From a virus: a DNA stretch of 64,000 nt. Location of the stretch: the IMG/VR virus record IMGVR_UViG_3300042923_000601, positions 124,001 to 188,000 of that record; one strand, written 5' to 3'. The position numbers were made by a program, and so were the translations under genes. The notes under the pieces were generated by a model. That model worked only from the letters and a program-made list of their open reading frames with translations. It searched no databases and had not been told where the DNA came from. Shown in pieces: positions 41,939 through 50,302 of the stretch. The stretch's first letter is position 1. Every line of letters begins with the position of its first letter.

Positions 41939-42933
41939 CTTCGATCATCTCCTAGTATAATATATGACATATTGCTATCAATACGAAGCATCGTCCATAC
42001 CAGATCACTGATGGTCTTAGTATACGTCTTGGCTGGAGGCTCTGCATGATACTCAAACAACTCTGCCATCTCACTGAATGAAATAGAGATAAAAGCGTCA
42101 ACCATTACGGATGATGGCAAGACGGCATCTAGTACCGACTTAGACCGTTTACGTGACCGAACGAACCGTGTGATAAATCGAAGGACTCGATTCGTATTGA
42201 CATCTATCTGGACACGGTCGGAGTCAAGGTTTGCATCCGGTGTAAGATCACTAAGCCGAAGTGTGGTTGGTGTCTCCGTGATAAAAGCATCATCAGATTC
42301 AAACCGAATCCCTTGGTGGGTACAATAGTCATTAGCGACAACGTTATATCCATCCAGTACAAGATCACGGTAGATATACTGAGGAACTTTTAACTGAATC
42401 GTTACGGAAAAGAGATAGCTCAGTTCTTCTCTGGATAATTCGGATGCACTGAGTGCGGCCAAGAAATCTCGACCCAGCGTCCGCATGTCGTTAAGGATGT
42501 TATGTGCGAAGTTAGATTGATAATGGAATTCGGTGTCTTTCGATTTCCATTCTCCCCCGCTTATCGGGTCTTTCCGGGCATTGATGAAACGAGTGGTTTG
42601 AGACAACCGTGACAACTGATACGCGATATCATTGGTTTCCGCCATTTGGATAATATCCTCATAGGCACCAACTGTCACGCTCATGTAGTAGTGGTTATCC
42701 GTCTCAACCAACTTAATGTATTGCCGGTGAGGCGACTTAATATTCATGATCTGAAGAAGTTCGGTTGAAAGGTATTCATCTTCCCGTTTTGGGATTTCGA
42801 CAATAAGTAACAGGTGGCGGTAGCTGCGACTATCATGCTCGCTAATATCATCCAGACCATATTTATTGGCCAGTATACGGGAGATATAGGAGCTAATATT
42901 CCTACCATTTGGGGTAAAATACAGCAATTTCAT
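41935..42933 (-). CDS. Unknown protein (332 aa), first gene of a three-gene cluster
   Basis: AAAGGAGG lies 7 bases before the ATG. The sequence mixes helical and beta regions (LFSVTIQLKVPQYIYRDLVL, FITRFVRSRKRSKSVLDAVL) and has a single cysteine (YCTHQG). There is no transmembrane or catalytic signature. It diverges from the 43075 gene; leftward upstream sequence has GGAATATTAAAGGAGG but no consensus promoter, as for virion-type genes. A structural role is possible but unproven. Confidence 0.55.
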   Translation of the reverse strand: MKLLYFTPNGRNISSYISRILANKYGLDDISEHDSRSYRHLLLIVEIPKREDEYLSTELLQIMNIKSPHRQYIKLVETDNHYYMSVTVGAYEDIIQMAETNDIAYQLSRLSQTTRFINARKDPISGGEWKSKDTEFHYQSNFAHNILNDMRTLGRDFLAALSASELSREELSYLFSVTIQLKVPQYIYRDLVLDGYNVVANDYCTHQGIRFESDDAFITETPTTLRLSDLTPDANLDSDRVQIDVNTNRVLRFITRFVRSRKRSKSVLDAVLPSSVMVDAFISISFSEMAELFEYHAEPPAKTYTKTISDLVWTMLRIDSNMSYIILGDDRR

Positions 42934-43027
42934 TAGTGATCCTCCTTTAATATTCCGGTAAAGTTATCCTATTCTGATGTCGTATTTGGAATTAGTTACT
43001 ATTGCCGTAATTACCTTGATTTCGGGT

Positions 43028-43044
43028 TATATATCATCTACGTA
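43028..43044 (+). promoter_or_regulatory. Phage promoter motif, rightward
   Basis: TATATATCATCTACGTA, matching the consensus with two core mismatches and GTA for GTG, 31 bases before the 211-aa gene. Confidence 0.6.
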
Positions 43045-43074
43045 GAAACCAATACAAATTAGGAGGAATTTAAT

Positions 43075-43710
43075 ATGTCAACAGTAAAAATCTCTCGTGA
43101 AAACCGCAAAGGTCCAGTTGGATATGCAGCTCGTATTTACAAGGTGGTAGAAGAAGGACATCAAGCAGGACGGTCACCTCGGAAAATTTCCAAGTCCGTT
43201 CGCGAAATCCTTGGGCAGGTGAAAGAAAAGGACATGGCTGAAACTGCCACGCTTCTATTCGATGATCTGCTGGTCGATCACGACCTCTACACCTTGTTCG
43301 CACGGGTACAAGCCAATCTGGAAGTTGAAGCTTTCACTGAGAAATTCAGAGCACTGCAAGCCAATGCCGAGAAAGCCCCACTCTTCAAGGTTAACGGCTA
43401 TGACTTCACTGACAAGGATGGGGTGAAAGCTGCTGCCCGTACTGAGGCTAAGGCTGATGGTGCTGATGATATGTGGGCAGCTGAGGATGAAGAATCTGAA
43501 GAACCACGCGTTGTCCTGACCAATACGAAGAAAGACGGCGTAGAAAAAGAAGACAAGAAGCCGAACTTCTTCACGATGGATAAGGAAGAACGTAACGCTC
43601 TGATCAAAGAAGAGCTGGAACTGCGTCCTCGTATCATCAAAGCCAAAATTGACACACAGGCTCGGATGTCATGGTTCCACCTGAAACATGCATTTGGTTT
43701 CAAAGGATAA
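43075..43710 (+). CDS. Unknown charged protein (211 aa)
   Basis: TTAGGAGG lies 9 bases before the ATG. The N-terminal ~110 residues are helical and basic (RSPRKISKSVREILGQVKEK), an acidic linker follows (EDEESEEP), then a lysine/glutamate-rich helical end finishing SWFHLKHAFGFKG. It has no cysteines or membrane segments. Bipartite charge suggests a nucleic-acid- or protein-binding role, possibly scaffold-like. It has its own promoter and terminator, so it is a monocistronic unit. Confidence 0.6.
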   Translation: MSTVKISRENRKGPVGYAARIYKVVEEGHQAGRSPRKISKSVREILGQVKEKDMAETATLLFDDLLVDHDLYTLFARVQANLEVEAFTEKFRALQANAEKAPLFKVNGYDFTDKDGVKAAARTEAKADGADDMWAAEDEESEEPRVVLTNTKKDGVEKEDKKPNFFTMDKEERNALIKEELELRPRIIKAKIDTQARMSWFHLKHAFGFKG

Positions 43711-43741
43711 AGAAGGAGGACTTTCCTCCTTCTTCTTTTTT
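43711..43741 (+). terminator. Terminator after 211-aa gene
   Basis: 10-bp stem AGAAGGAGGA / TCCTCCTTCT followed by TCTTTTTTG. Confidence 0.88.
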
Positions 43742-43801
43742 GTACAAAAGTATCGCTTAAACTACGATGTGATATGAAATTTATAGAGGCGGTGTTTATT
43801 A

Positions 43802-44191
43802 ATGGGTAATTATCAGGTATCATTCGACAAAGACGCGGATTTGGAACTCGTTGAAAAGCAGCTTGCTAAGCTGGTAGAGGAGTGGACCGAAGAGTCCGGT
43901 GATAACTGGGTGATTTCGACTGGGTTCCTCCCACGGAAAGTTATCGAAGCTAAGGGATGGTCAACGGCGATCCACGACATGTTCGATCGTGTTATCCCGG
44001 AAGGTCACATTCTGCATGTGAACCAATCGTTTGAAACGCTGGAAGAATGCATGGCTAATCTTGAAGAGACCCGGCGTATCATTGCAAATGGAACAACTCG
44101 GCTGTATGTACTGGGTACGAAGTTGAACCCTGGTGTAGTAGCTGAAATCAATGCACGTGCATCCGGCTCAATCTTCTTCCCATCGGTTTAA
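43802..44191 (+). CDS. Unknown small protein (129 aa)
   Basis: GAGGCGGTG precedes the ATG. Alpha/beta protein with a helical acidic first part (LELVEKQLAKLVEEWTEESG), a central RVIPEGHILHVNQSFETLEE and a C-terminal RLYVLGTKLNPGVVAEIN resembling a flavodoxin- or Rossmann-like strand-helix, without a nucleotide motif. No family was recognised. It is monocistronic between two terminators. Confidence 0.55.
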   Translation: MGNYQVSFDKDADLELVEKQLAKLVEEWTEESGDNWVISTGFLPRKVIEAKGWSTAIHDMFDRVIPEGHILHVNQSFETLEECMANLEETRRIIANGTTRLYVLGTKLNPGVVAEINARASGSIFFPSV

Positions 44192-44199
44192 CGTAGAAA

Positions 44200-44230
44200 A
44201 GAGACTACCTCACGGTAGTCTCTGTTTTTT
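44200..44230. terminator. Bidirectional terminator between convergent genes
   Basis: Stem AGAGACTACC / GGTAGTCTCT followed by GTTTTTT rightward and TTTTC leftward. Confidence 0.88.
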
Positions 44231-44789
44231 ATGAAATCATGAGTTTATCATAGCAAGCCTTGACGACGCGAGCGTCGTGCAGCGCGTTACGTTTATTGCC
44301 CGGTACACAGTGATCCACGAAGTCTTCGCGTGTGACATCAGGGTCAACGCCTTTCGTAGTCATCAGTGTACAAATATCCATTGGGATATATGAAATCTGT
44401 CTTGGGATTGCATATTCGGGTGCCCACAGTTCCCGGAAAAGTGTCCAATCATAGTTAAGGCAATCCGACCATACGGTGACACCACCTGTATCGACGTCTT
44501 TTGCCACTCTGTTGATCCACTCTCCAAGTTTTGTACGCACGAACCGTTTATGCCCCTTATACCAGAGCGTGTCACCCTGATCTTTTACCCACACTTCACC
44601 GTCGCTGTCATTCATGACAAGATTGTCAATGACATTAGTCAGCAGCCAAGTGTCACCAGCTACATGATCGCGATTGTAGTCGGTAAGTTCCGCATAAAAA
44701 CTTTTACCGGTTTCGGTTACAAACCCAATACTAACCAGAGTCGTATCTTGACGTAGCCCTGTGTATTGAGCTCGCATAAATAAATTCAT
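44229..44789 (-). CDS. DnaQ-like 3'-5' exonuclease fold, apparently inactive (186 aa)
   Basis: GAGAGGATGG precedes the ATG. The order TGLRQDTTLVSIGFVTE, SFYAEL, WSDCLNYDWTLF and RNALHDARVV follows Exo I, II and III of DEDDh exonucleases. The Exo I acidic pair (normally DxExTG) is replaced: the protein starts MNLFMRAQYTGL, with Arg and Gln in place of Asp and Glu. In Exo III the usual H-N-A-L-x-D has Arg for the His, while the final Asp remains. Two or three of five catalytic residues are therefore missing, so nuclease activity is unlikely. The fold may be kept for binding nucleic acid or a partner. It lies 57 bases beyond the RNA polymerase beta stop, after a hairpin. Confidence 0.7.
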   Translation of the reverse strand: MNLFMRAQYTGLRQDTTLVSIGFVTETGKSFYAELTDYNRDHVAGDTWLLTNVIDNLVMNDSDGEVWVKDQGDTLWYKGHKRFVRTKLGEWINRVAKDVDTGGVTVWSDCLNYDWTLFRELWAPEYAIPRQISYIPMDICTLMTTKGVDPDVTREDFVDHCVPGNKRNALHDARVVKACYDKLMIS

Positions 44790-44818
44790 CTAAATCCATC
44801 CTCTCAAATTGTGAATAT

Positions 44819-44838
44819 GGCGGAGGTTGTCCTCCGCC
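44819..44838 (-). terminator. Hairpin after RNA polymerase beta gene
   Basis: Stem GGCGGAGG / CCTCCGCC with TTGT loop. Leftward it is followed by ATATTCAC, not a T run, so read-through into the DnaQ-like gene is likely. Confidence 0.55.
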
Positions 44839-44846
44839 CATCTATC

Positions 44847-47800
44847 TTATAGTTCCTCTCCATATATTTCCTGATACATCTTAGCAGTATTTTTCTTGGC
44901 CCCAATCAAGATACCGTTAATCATAGAGGTCTTGATCAAGCTAAGAACCATACGTGCTCCGACCGAAATAACCCCGATATACGCATCAATCTTGTCGTTA
45001 GGATCGCTAAGCAAATAGGGTTCTTCGCCTTCCTTGAACACGTCACAGGCGATTGCTTTGGTTGCAACGAATGAAGTCAGCTTATCACCAACGCCGAAAA
45101 CGTCTCTATACTTAGTGTAGATTTCAATCAGGAGACCTTCACCTACACGAGTACCTTTGACCTTTCCTGTGGCATCAGGCGTAACTTGCTCGACTTCAGT
45201 GAGGGTTACATCCAGCATTTTAGCATCAATACCCGTTTCCTTAGATACCCGGCGGAGTACTTTCGCATTTTCTGCTTCGTAGTAGTCGATGACCTTACGG
45301 GCAGATTCAGATAGTTCTTCCTTTGGAACGGTGTAATAAATCTTGATATCCTCGATTACGCCGTTGTGTTTGGATACAACTGGTGTCTTAGACGCTTCCT
45401 TGATATCTCCGCTGAACTCATCTGACATTTTAGCCAGCATTTTATTCGTCAGTTCATCATCATGGGACGTATCGAATATGATCAGAGGGTCGTTAACCTT
45501 GATTTCCTGACCCTTCTTAACGATATAGTCGATATTCGAGTTCCGACCAAGTGTGAGCGGTCTCTTTACAACGATATCCGAACTCATCTTACCAGCTAGT
45601 GGCGTGGATACGATAGTTGAATCCTCGAATACCTTGGAGGAGTACCGGATAGCAATACGGGCAAGTGGTCCTGTCATAGTGACAGGGTTACCTGTACGTT
45701 TGTCAATTGTGAAGAAGTCCTTATTGCAAGCAACAATGGCTCCTTCTTTAAAGGATGCACCAGCCTCAAGTATAGGGGAGAGTTTATTGGAGATGAAGAA
45801 TCCACTACCAGCATTCTTACCCATATCTGGACTGAGGTTAACCGTGTCAATTGTACCGTCCCCATACTTCAAAATCATGGTATGCGAGACGTCATCAATT
45901 TTCAGGATTGTACCGTCTTTTTTAGCTTTGAATACGAAGGTATCCCCGATGATATGCGGGAGGACCTTTTCATATCCCGTTCCAAGTGGAGCACGTTCAC
46001 TACCAACGCAAGCCAAGGTATGACGGCTTTGCGCTGAGGTCATTGCTGTACGTTCAGGGTCATCAGATGACACACCAAACGGGATCAATGATTCGGCAGC
46101 ACTAATCATCTTAGCCGTAGACAGTTGGTTGATCTCGTCTTTATTCTGAGCTACTTTGATGTAACCGCGAGCCGATGTGATATTTGCGTCCAGTGTCAAG
46201 GTACGTGCGATACCAATCGAACCCGAGATCGGGGACGCCTGACTGAGTACGCCGACCATACTCGGATGGTATGAACGTTTCGACAGGTTAAAGGCTCGGT
46301 CTTGGTTCATACCGCCGATACCTTTCCAAGTCGTGGAGGATTTAAGTTCGGCTGTGTAGATTGGGTTAAGGTCAGAGTAGTCTTTGGTTAATTGGTTAGA
46401 CAAGATGTCGACCAATACCGCGTCTTTACGAACTGACATCTTAACCGGGTTAGGATTGTTAGCTGTAAACCGGTACGTTTGGTATGCCTTAGCCAGTGCC
46501 TTATATAAGAAGGCGACCACGGCCTCATTCGACCGCGCCCGGTGAACACTCATGTCACCATCATCTGTCATTGAGTTATCTTCAAGCAGCATGTTAGCAT
46601 ACAGGAAAATGTCAATGAAGTTTGTTGGTAGACCATAGTCGCGGAGTACTTCTTCAGTAACGGGGTCAATCAGCAATTGCTGGAAGTTCTCAAACGCATA
46701 CCCGATATTCTTCCGACCAAAGAGGTTCTCGAAGAGTTCAAAGTACACATCCTTACCCAGAAACTCTTGAATCTTGTAAATCTTCGTTGGGATTTCACAG
46801 AAGCCGTTCATAAGAAGAGAGTTTCTCAGTGGATACATTGGGTATACCAACCAAGCATCTTCAAACTCAATGGCTTCTTCTTCGCCAGACTTAAGGTCAA
46901 GCGCCTTTTTACCATCCTCTTTAGCTATGATGCGGTAGTTGATCTCGGCACGCTTCATCATGGAGAGTAACCCATCAAGGAAGGAAAGAAGGAGAGCGAC
47001 AGGAACTTTCTTTTCCATGATTTTTGCCCGGTTATACATATACTTACGACCTGGACGGATATTCGCGAACGGTTTCTCAAACTCTGGGTTGGTTTTCCCG
47101 ATCTCAGAGATCACGAAGTCCATAAGCTGCATGTTGGTACCTTCAACCTTACTGGACTCCGTATCCAGATAGATAATATCCTTACCGTTACGGATCGCGA
47201 TAGGAAGCTTCGTGCTGGTTGCTTCAGGCACAGGCTTCTTCATATCAGCCAGTAACTGGCGGATGAACTTCTGGTTGAAGAAGATTTCGATATTCGGTGT
47301 TTTGATACGGCGATATTTAGTAGCCAGTTCATCATACTCAATGGTGCGGATGTACTCCCGGTTTGCACGAGTGGATTCACCGACTTCGACCTTTACATCT
47401 TTATGCCGGTTCTCACCAATCGACTTCAGGAATACCGCAACCTTAGGAGAGATAGACTGGCCAAACCGCTGAATGAATACCTTTTGATAGGTTGCAATCT
47501 GGACAGTATCCGGCCCGGTTTTCGTGATCGGGAGAGGAATGATCTGATTGGACATGATCTTCTTATTCCCGCCGACCTTGAGGAATCGACCGTTGATAAA
47601 TTTAGGCATGTTAACCACCACAGTGTGGCGACGGCCAGCCTCATCTTCAAACTTGTACGTATGCTCTTCCAGCGAGTTCAGGGAATCACTGATGTCTTTG
47701 ATCTCAGCATCAATGAGATACAGAGGATGATCCTTATACTGGAACGAGCTAACGATCTTAGCGATGTCGGCACGATACAGCTTTTTCAGGTAGGCTTCAT

Positions 47801-49130
47801 CAAAGTTCGGGAATGTCATTTCTTTGAGAGCCGGGTTAACGGTATCAATAGGGAATGTAACCGGTTCGATCGTATTAGCTTCTGCACGAGCCAACACCTC
47901 ACCCAGTGTCATATCGCCCATCTTAACGTCTTTCATCTCTTGAACCAGCTTAACCTCACGGGCAAGACGTGCTCTGGACTTTGGAACGATGTTTTGCATC
48001 TCTGCTTGAATTCTTTCCAGTTCCATCTCCTTGGTCTCTACAACATCAGCCACTTCTTCAGGTGGTAGTTCAGCCTTAGAGACGTCAACATCAGCTTTAC
48101 CGATCGCGTTATCGACGATCTTACTAACGGCATCGTCCGTTGGCGTAACACCTGATGCGGTTAAATCTTCAACAACTTTATCTGCAATAGCCGTTTTGTT
48201 TATAGCGACTGTTGCATCAGCATTTTGCGCCGCTGGTTCCTGTGAGGTAGTGGCGGCATCTACCTTAGGTTCAATCTTGCGGAACTTCGTCATCAGCGTT
48301 ACGAACTCGTCCGCAGACTTTTCATTAACGGTATCCGGTTCCCACAGAAGAATCTGGTTGCCCGACATGAAGTAGAATTTCCATCCGGCGAAGTTGGTGC
48401 TGAAATAAGCATGGTCATTCGCCAGTTTATTGTAGAACAAGGAAATCCAGTTTGACGTATTCTGGAGACGATAGAGTGTACGATCACGTGGGTCGCTGAT
48501 CCAGTCATCCAGTTGGATAAGCATATGTCGATTTGGGTAATTAGCTGATACAACCTTGTCCGCAGTAAATTCTTTGAAGAGGCGGAAGTACTCATTGACG
48601 CGATTCATCGCAAGACGAGTATCCTTTTCACCAAAGAATCTTTCATTATAAGGACCGATTTCGTAGATATAGTTTTTCCGGTTGAGTGCACTCTGATTGA
48701 GGACTAACGTAAAATGTGGAAGCGTAGGCTGAACCTGCCCTTTGAAAATAGTCTGGGCTTCCATGTCGGATAACCGGTATTTGACAAGTGAATTATATAT
48801 TCTATAATTGTATACACGATCCAGTACATATGCACTGGTGTAGCGCATGAGGATATTTGGCCGGTTAAAGAACTCGACCGTTGACTGGATACTCTTTGTG
48901 ACTGCCACGTATACAGACCCATGATTAATATCCTTAGGATCAGTAGGGAGGCGAAACTGCGATGGACTTCTGTACACCTTGTTTGGAACGAGCTGTTCCA
49001 AGCCCAGCCCTGCTTCAAGTAGTATTTGGGCATTTTCTGTTAACAAATCATCGTCCACTGAATCAGGTGGGGATGGCATTTGGTACGTGCCTGCTTGAAT
49101 AGCACGAAGTTGGTCTTGTAGATTATTCAT
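44847..49130 (-). CDS. RNA polymerase beta subunit, single chain (1427 aa)
   Basis: AAAGGAG precedes the ATG. About the first 290 residues are a phage-type N-terminal domain, followed by an Ala/Asp-rich linker (~295-370). Recognisable beta regions are GRFLKVGGNKKIMSNQIIP (~515-530, the region of INGxERVIVSQ), AMTSAQSRHTLACVGSERAP then LGTGYE (~1035-1052, region of MQRQAVPL...PLVGTGxE) and FGVGDKLTSFVATKAI (~1345, the GDK motif contacting NTP/RNA). AR9/phiKZ enzymes usually have beta split in two genes; here it is one chain while beta' is split at 21938 and 24170. Whether it is the virion-packaged or the infection-produced enzyme cannot be decided from sequence alone. It starts 162 bases from a divergent gene and lacks an obvious consensus promoter. 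Confidence 0.92.
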   Translation of the reverse strand: MNNLQDQLRAIQAGTYQMPSPPDSVDDDLLTENAQILLEAGLGLEQLVPNKVYRSPSQFRLPTDPKDINHGSVYVAVTKSIQSTVEFFNRPNILMRYTSAYVLDRVYNYRIYNSLVKYRLSDMEAQTIFKGQVQPTLPHFTLVLNQSALNRKNYIYEIGPYNERFFGEKDTRLAMNRVNEYFRLFKEFTADKVVSANYPNRHMLIQLDDWISDPRDRTLYRLQNTSNWISLFYNKLANDHAYFSTNFAGWKFYFMSGNQILLWEPDTVNEKSADEFVTLMTKFRKIEPKVDAATTSQEPAAQNADATVAINKTAIADKVVEDLTASGVTPTDDAVSKIVDNAIGKADVDVSKAELPPEEVADVVETKEMELERIQAEMQNIVPKSRARLAREVKLVQEMKDVKMGDMTLGEVLARAEANTIEPVTFPIDTVNPALKEMTFPNFDEAYLKKLYRADIAKIVSSFQYKDHPLYLIDAEIKDISDSLNSLEEHTYKFEDEAGRRHTVVVNMPKFINGRFLKVGGNKKIMSNQIIPLPITKTGPDTVQIATYQKVFIQRFGQSISPKVAVFLKSIGENRHKDVKVEVGESTRANREYIRTIEYDELATKYRRIKTPNIEIFFNQKFIRQLLADMKKPVPEATSTKLPIAIRNGKDIIYLDTESSKVEGTNMQLMDFVISEIGKTNPEFEKPFANIRPGRKYMYNRAKIMEKKVPVALLLSFLDGLLSMMKRAEINYRIIAKEDGKKALDLKSGEEEAIEFEDAWLVYPMYPLRNSLLMNGFCEIPTKIYKIQEFLGKDVYFELFENLFGRKNIGYAFENFQQLLIDPVTEEVLRDYGLPTNFIDIFLYANMLLEDNSMTDDGDMSVHRARSNEAVVAFLYKALAKAYQTYRFTANNPNPVKMSVRKDAVLVDILSNQLTKDYSDLNPIYTAELKSSTTWKGIGGMNQDRAFNLSKRSYHPSMVGVLSQASPISGSIGIARTLTLDANITSARGYIKVAQNKDEINQLSTAKMISAAESLIPFGVSSDDPERTAMTSAQSRHTLACVGSERAPLGTGYEKVLPHIIGDTFVFKAKKDGTILKIDDVSHTMILKYGDGTIDTVNLSPDMGKNAGSGFFISNKLSPILEAGASFKEGAIVACNKDFFTIDKRTGNPVTMTGPLARIAIRYSSKVFEDSTIVSTPLAGKMSSDIVVKRPLTLGRNSNIDYIVKKGQEIKVNDPLIIFDTSHDDELTNKMLAKMSDEFSGDIKEASKTPVVSKHNGVIEDIKIYYTVPKEELSESARKVIDYYEAENAKVLRRVSKETGIDAKMLDVTLTEVEQVTPDATGKVKGTRVGEGLLIEIYTKYRDVFGVGDKLTSFVATKAIACDVFKEGEEPYLLSDPNDKIDAYIGVISVGARMVLSLIKTSMINGILIGAKKNTAKMYQEIYGEEL

Positions 49131-49256
49131 TTCACTTCTCCTTTCGAGAGGAACAATCTCGGCATTTTGATGATTATTAGTCTGTTTTGGAGGTGGCTTT
49201 CTAACAGTATCTTAATATAGTCCCATAATAGTATAGTTTTTAAGTTGCATAGAAAC

Positions 49257-49273
49257 TGTATAGTATAGACTCT
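49257..49273 (+). promoter_or_regulatory. Weak phage promoter-like motif
   Basis: TGTATAGTATAGACTCT; nine of eleven core bases match the consensus but GTG is absent. 20 bases before the 88-aa gene. Confidence 0.35.
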
Positions 49274-49292
49274 GATAAAGGAGGAATTTTTA

Positions 49293-49559
49293 ATGCGGGC
49301 ACTTATCGATATTAATAGGGGCACGATTATGAGCATGCTTCGTACTGATCTGGAGGGCTTCCAGCCTAAGGCAGTCGAAGATGTTGCGAAAGACGTGCAT
49401 CATCTGGTAAGCGGCGGTGACGATTCTGGTTACCAGCAGCGTAGTTTCAAAATCGTAAATGGCTATGGTCGCAATAAAGATGGATTCATCATGCTCTTTC
49501 CGATCGAATCAAATAATACTACGAGTAACAGTAAAAAGAAGACGGCTAAGAAAAAGTAA
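49293..49559 (+). CDS. Small unknown protein with lysine tail (88 aa)
   Basis: AAAGGAGG lies 9 bases before the ATG. Helical start (RALIDINRGTIMSMLRTDLE), a beta-like middle (YQQRSFKIVNGYGRNKDGFI) and a basic tail (KKKTAKKK), suggesting nucleic-acid contact. No family was recognised. It is followed by the 181-aa gene in the same direction. Confidence 0.55.
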   Translation: MRALIDINRGTIMSMLRTDLEGFQPKAVEDVAKDVHHLVSGGDDSGYQQRSFKIVNGYGRNKDGFIMLFPIESNNTTSNSKKKTAKKK

Positions 49560-49625
49560 TCATTGATAGTTTCCTATTTTATGGACTATCATATAACTCA
49601 CCACTATTTTAAGGAGGCAATTAAA

Positions 49626-50171
49626 ATGAGTACAGAACTTACTGTAGCACAAACCTTGGCAAAACTGAAAGAAAACAATCCTAACCCGCGTAAAATCTAC
49701 AACCGTAATGAACTGACTTCGCTGGTGCAGGCCATCCTGTCGGATGATACCTACCTGGCTAAGGTTCTGAAGGTTAAAGGCGGCGAGTTCATGACTGAAG
49801 ATCGTCAGCTGGCTGGCGCATTCAAGAAGGCTCTGGTTGATGTGGTTAAGAAACTCGGCCTGAGCACAAAAGAAGCTGAAGATGCAATCGCAGACTACAA
49901 AGTGTCCAAGGCACTGGCTGCGTCTATCATCGATGCCGTATCTTACGGCCAGCATACTTACATGAAAGAAGTAGGCAAAGGTGTTACCCTGCTGGGCGAC
50001 GGCGATGTTCAGCAAACCTTCTTCTTCAAAGAAGTTGGCGAGAAAACGCACAACATTCCGAAGGATCGCAATGGCAACGCGCCAGCGCACAGCCAGGTTA
50101 AGGTACAACCTCATGCCCGTATCGGCACAAAGGTTAAGTACAATCCGGCTCTGAAACAGCTGCTTAAATAA
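49626..50171 (+). CDS. Unknown basic protein, possibly DNA-binding (181 aa)
   Basis: TTAAGGAGG lies 8 bases before the ATG at 49626; an in-frame earlier ATG lacks a site. The first ~105 residues are helical (LTSLVQAILSDDTYLAKVLK, LVDVVKKLGLSTKEAEDAIA). The end is basic and beta-rich (GKGVTLLGDGDVQQTFFFKE, HSQVKVQPHARIGTKVKYNP), an order faintly like HU/IHF-type proteins where helices precede a beta arm; this comparison is tentative. Codons are notably regular (CTG, GGC, AAG), perhaps reflecting high expression. It ends in a strong terminator before the tape measure gene. Confidence 0.5.
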   Translation: MSTELTVAQTLAKLKENNPNPRKIYNRNELTSLVQAILSDDTYLAKVLKVKGGEFMTEDRQLAGAFKKALVDVVKKLGLSTKEAEDAIADYKVSKALAASIIDAVSYGQHTYMKEVGKGVTLLGDGDVQQTFFFKEVGEKTHNIPKDRNGNAPAHSQVKVQPHARIGTKVKYNPALKQLLK

Positions 50172-50208
50172 TCGGCATACCGTCTGCACGCACAGATTAG
50201 CCGAGAAG

Positions 50209-50247
50209 AGAGTACGTGGGGATAATTCCCTGCGTACTCTTTTTTTC
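50209..50247 (+). terminator. Strong terminator upstream of the tape measure gene
   Basis: Stem AGAGTACG-GGGA / TCCC-CGTACTCT followed by TTTTTTT. Confidence 0.9.
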
Positions 50248-50302
50248 GTTTTGATCGGTATTTAGAAAACATCAGGATAATGCATATACAGGAGGTGGAA
50301 TC

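Noticed and set aside
41939-41960. Leftward promoter-like TATATTATAC before the 188-aa gene
   Set aside because: It lies within the coding end of the 332-aa gene (SYIILGD) and lacks the full core and N3-GTG.
47403-48068. Rightward 221-codon open frame inside the RNA polymerase beta gene
   Set aside because: Antisense to a strongly conserved beta coding region and without a ribosome binding site.
48780-48805. AT-rich TATATATTCTATAAT inside the RNA polymerase beta gene
   Set aside because: Internal to a coding region, with no gene start nearby and the wrong core spacing.
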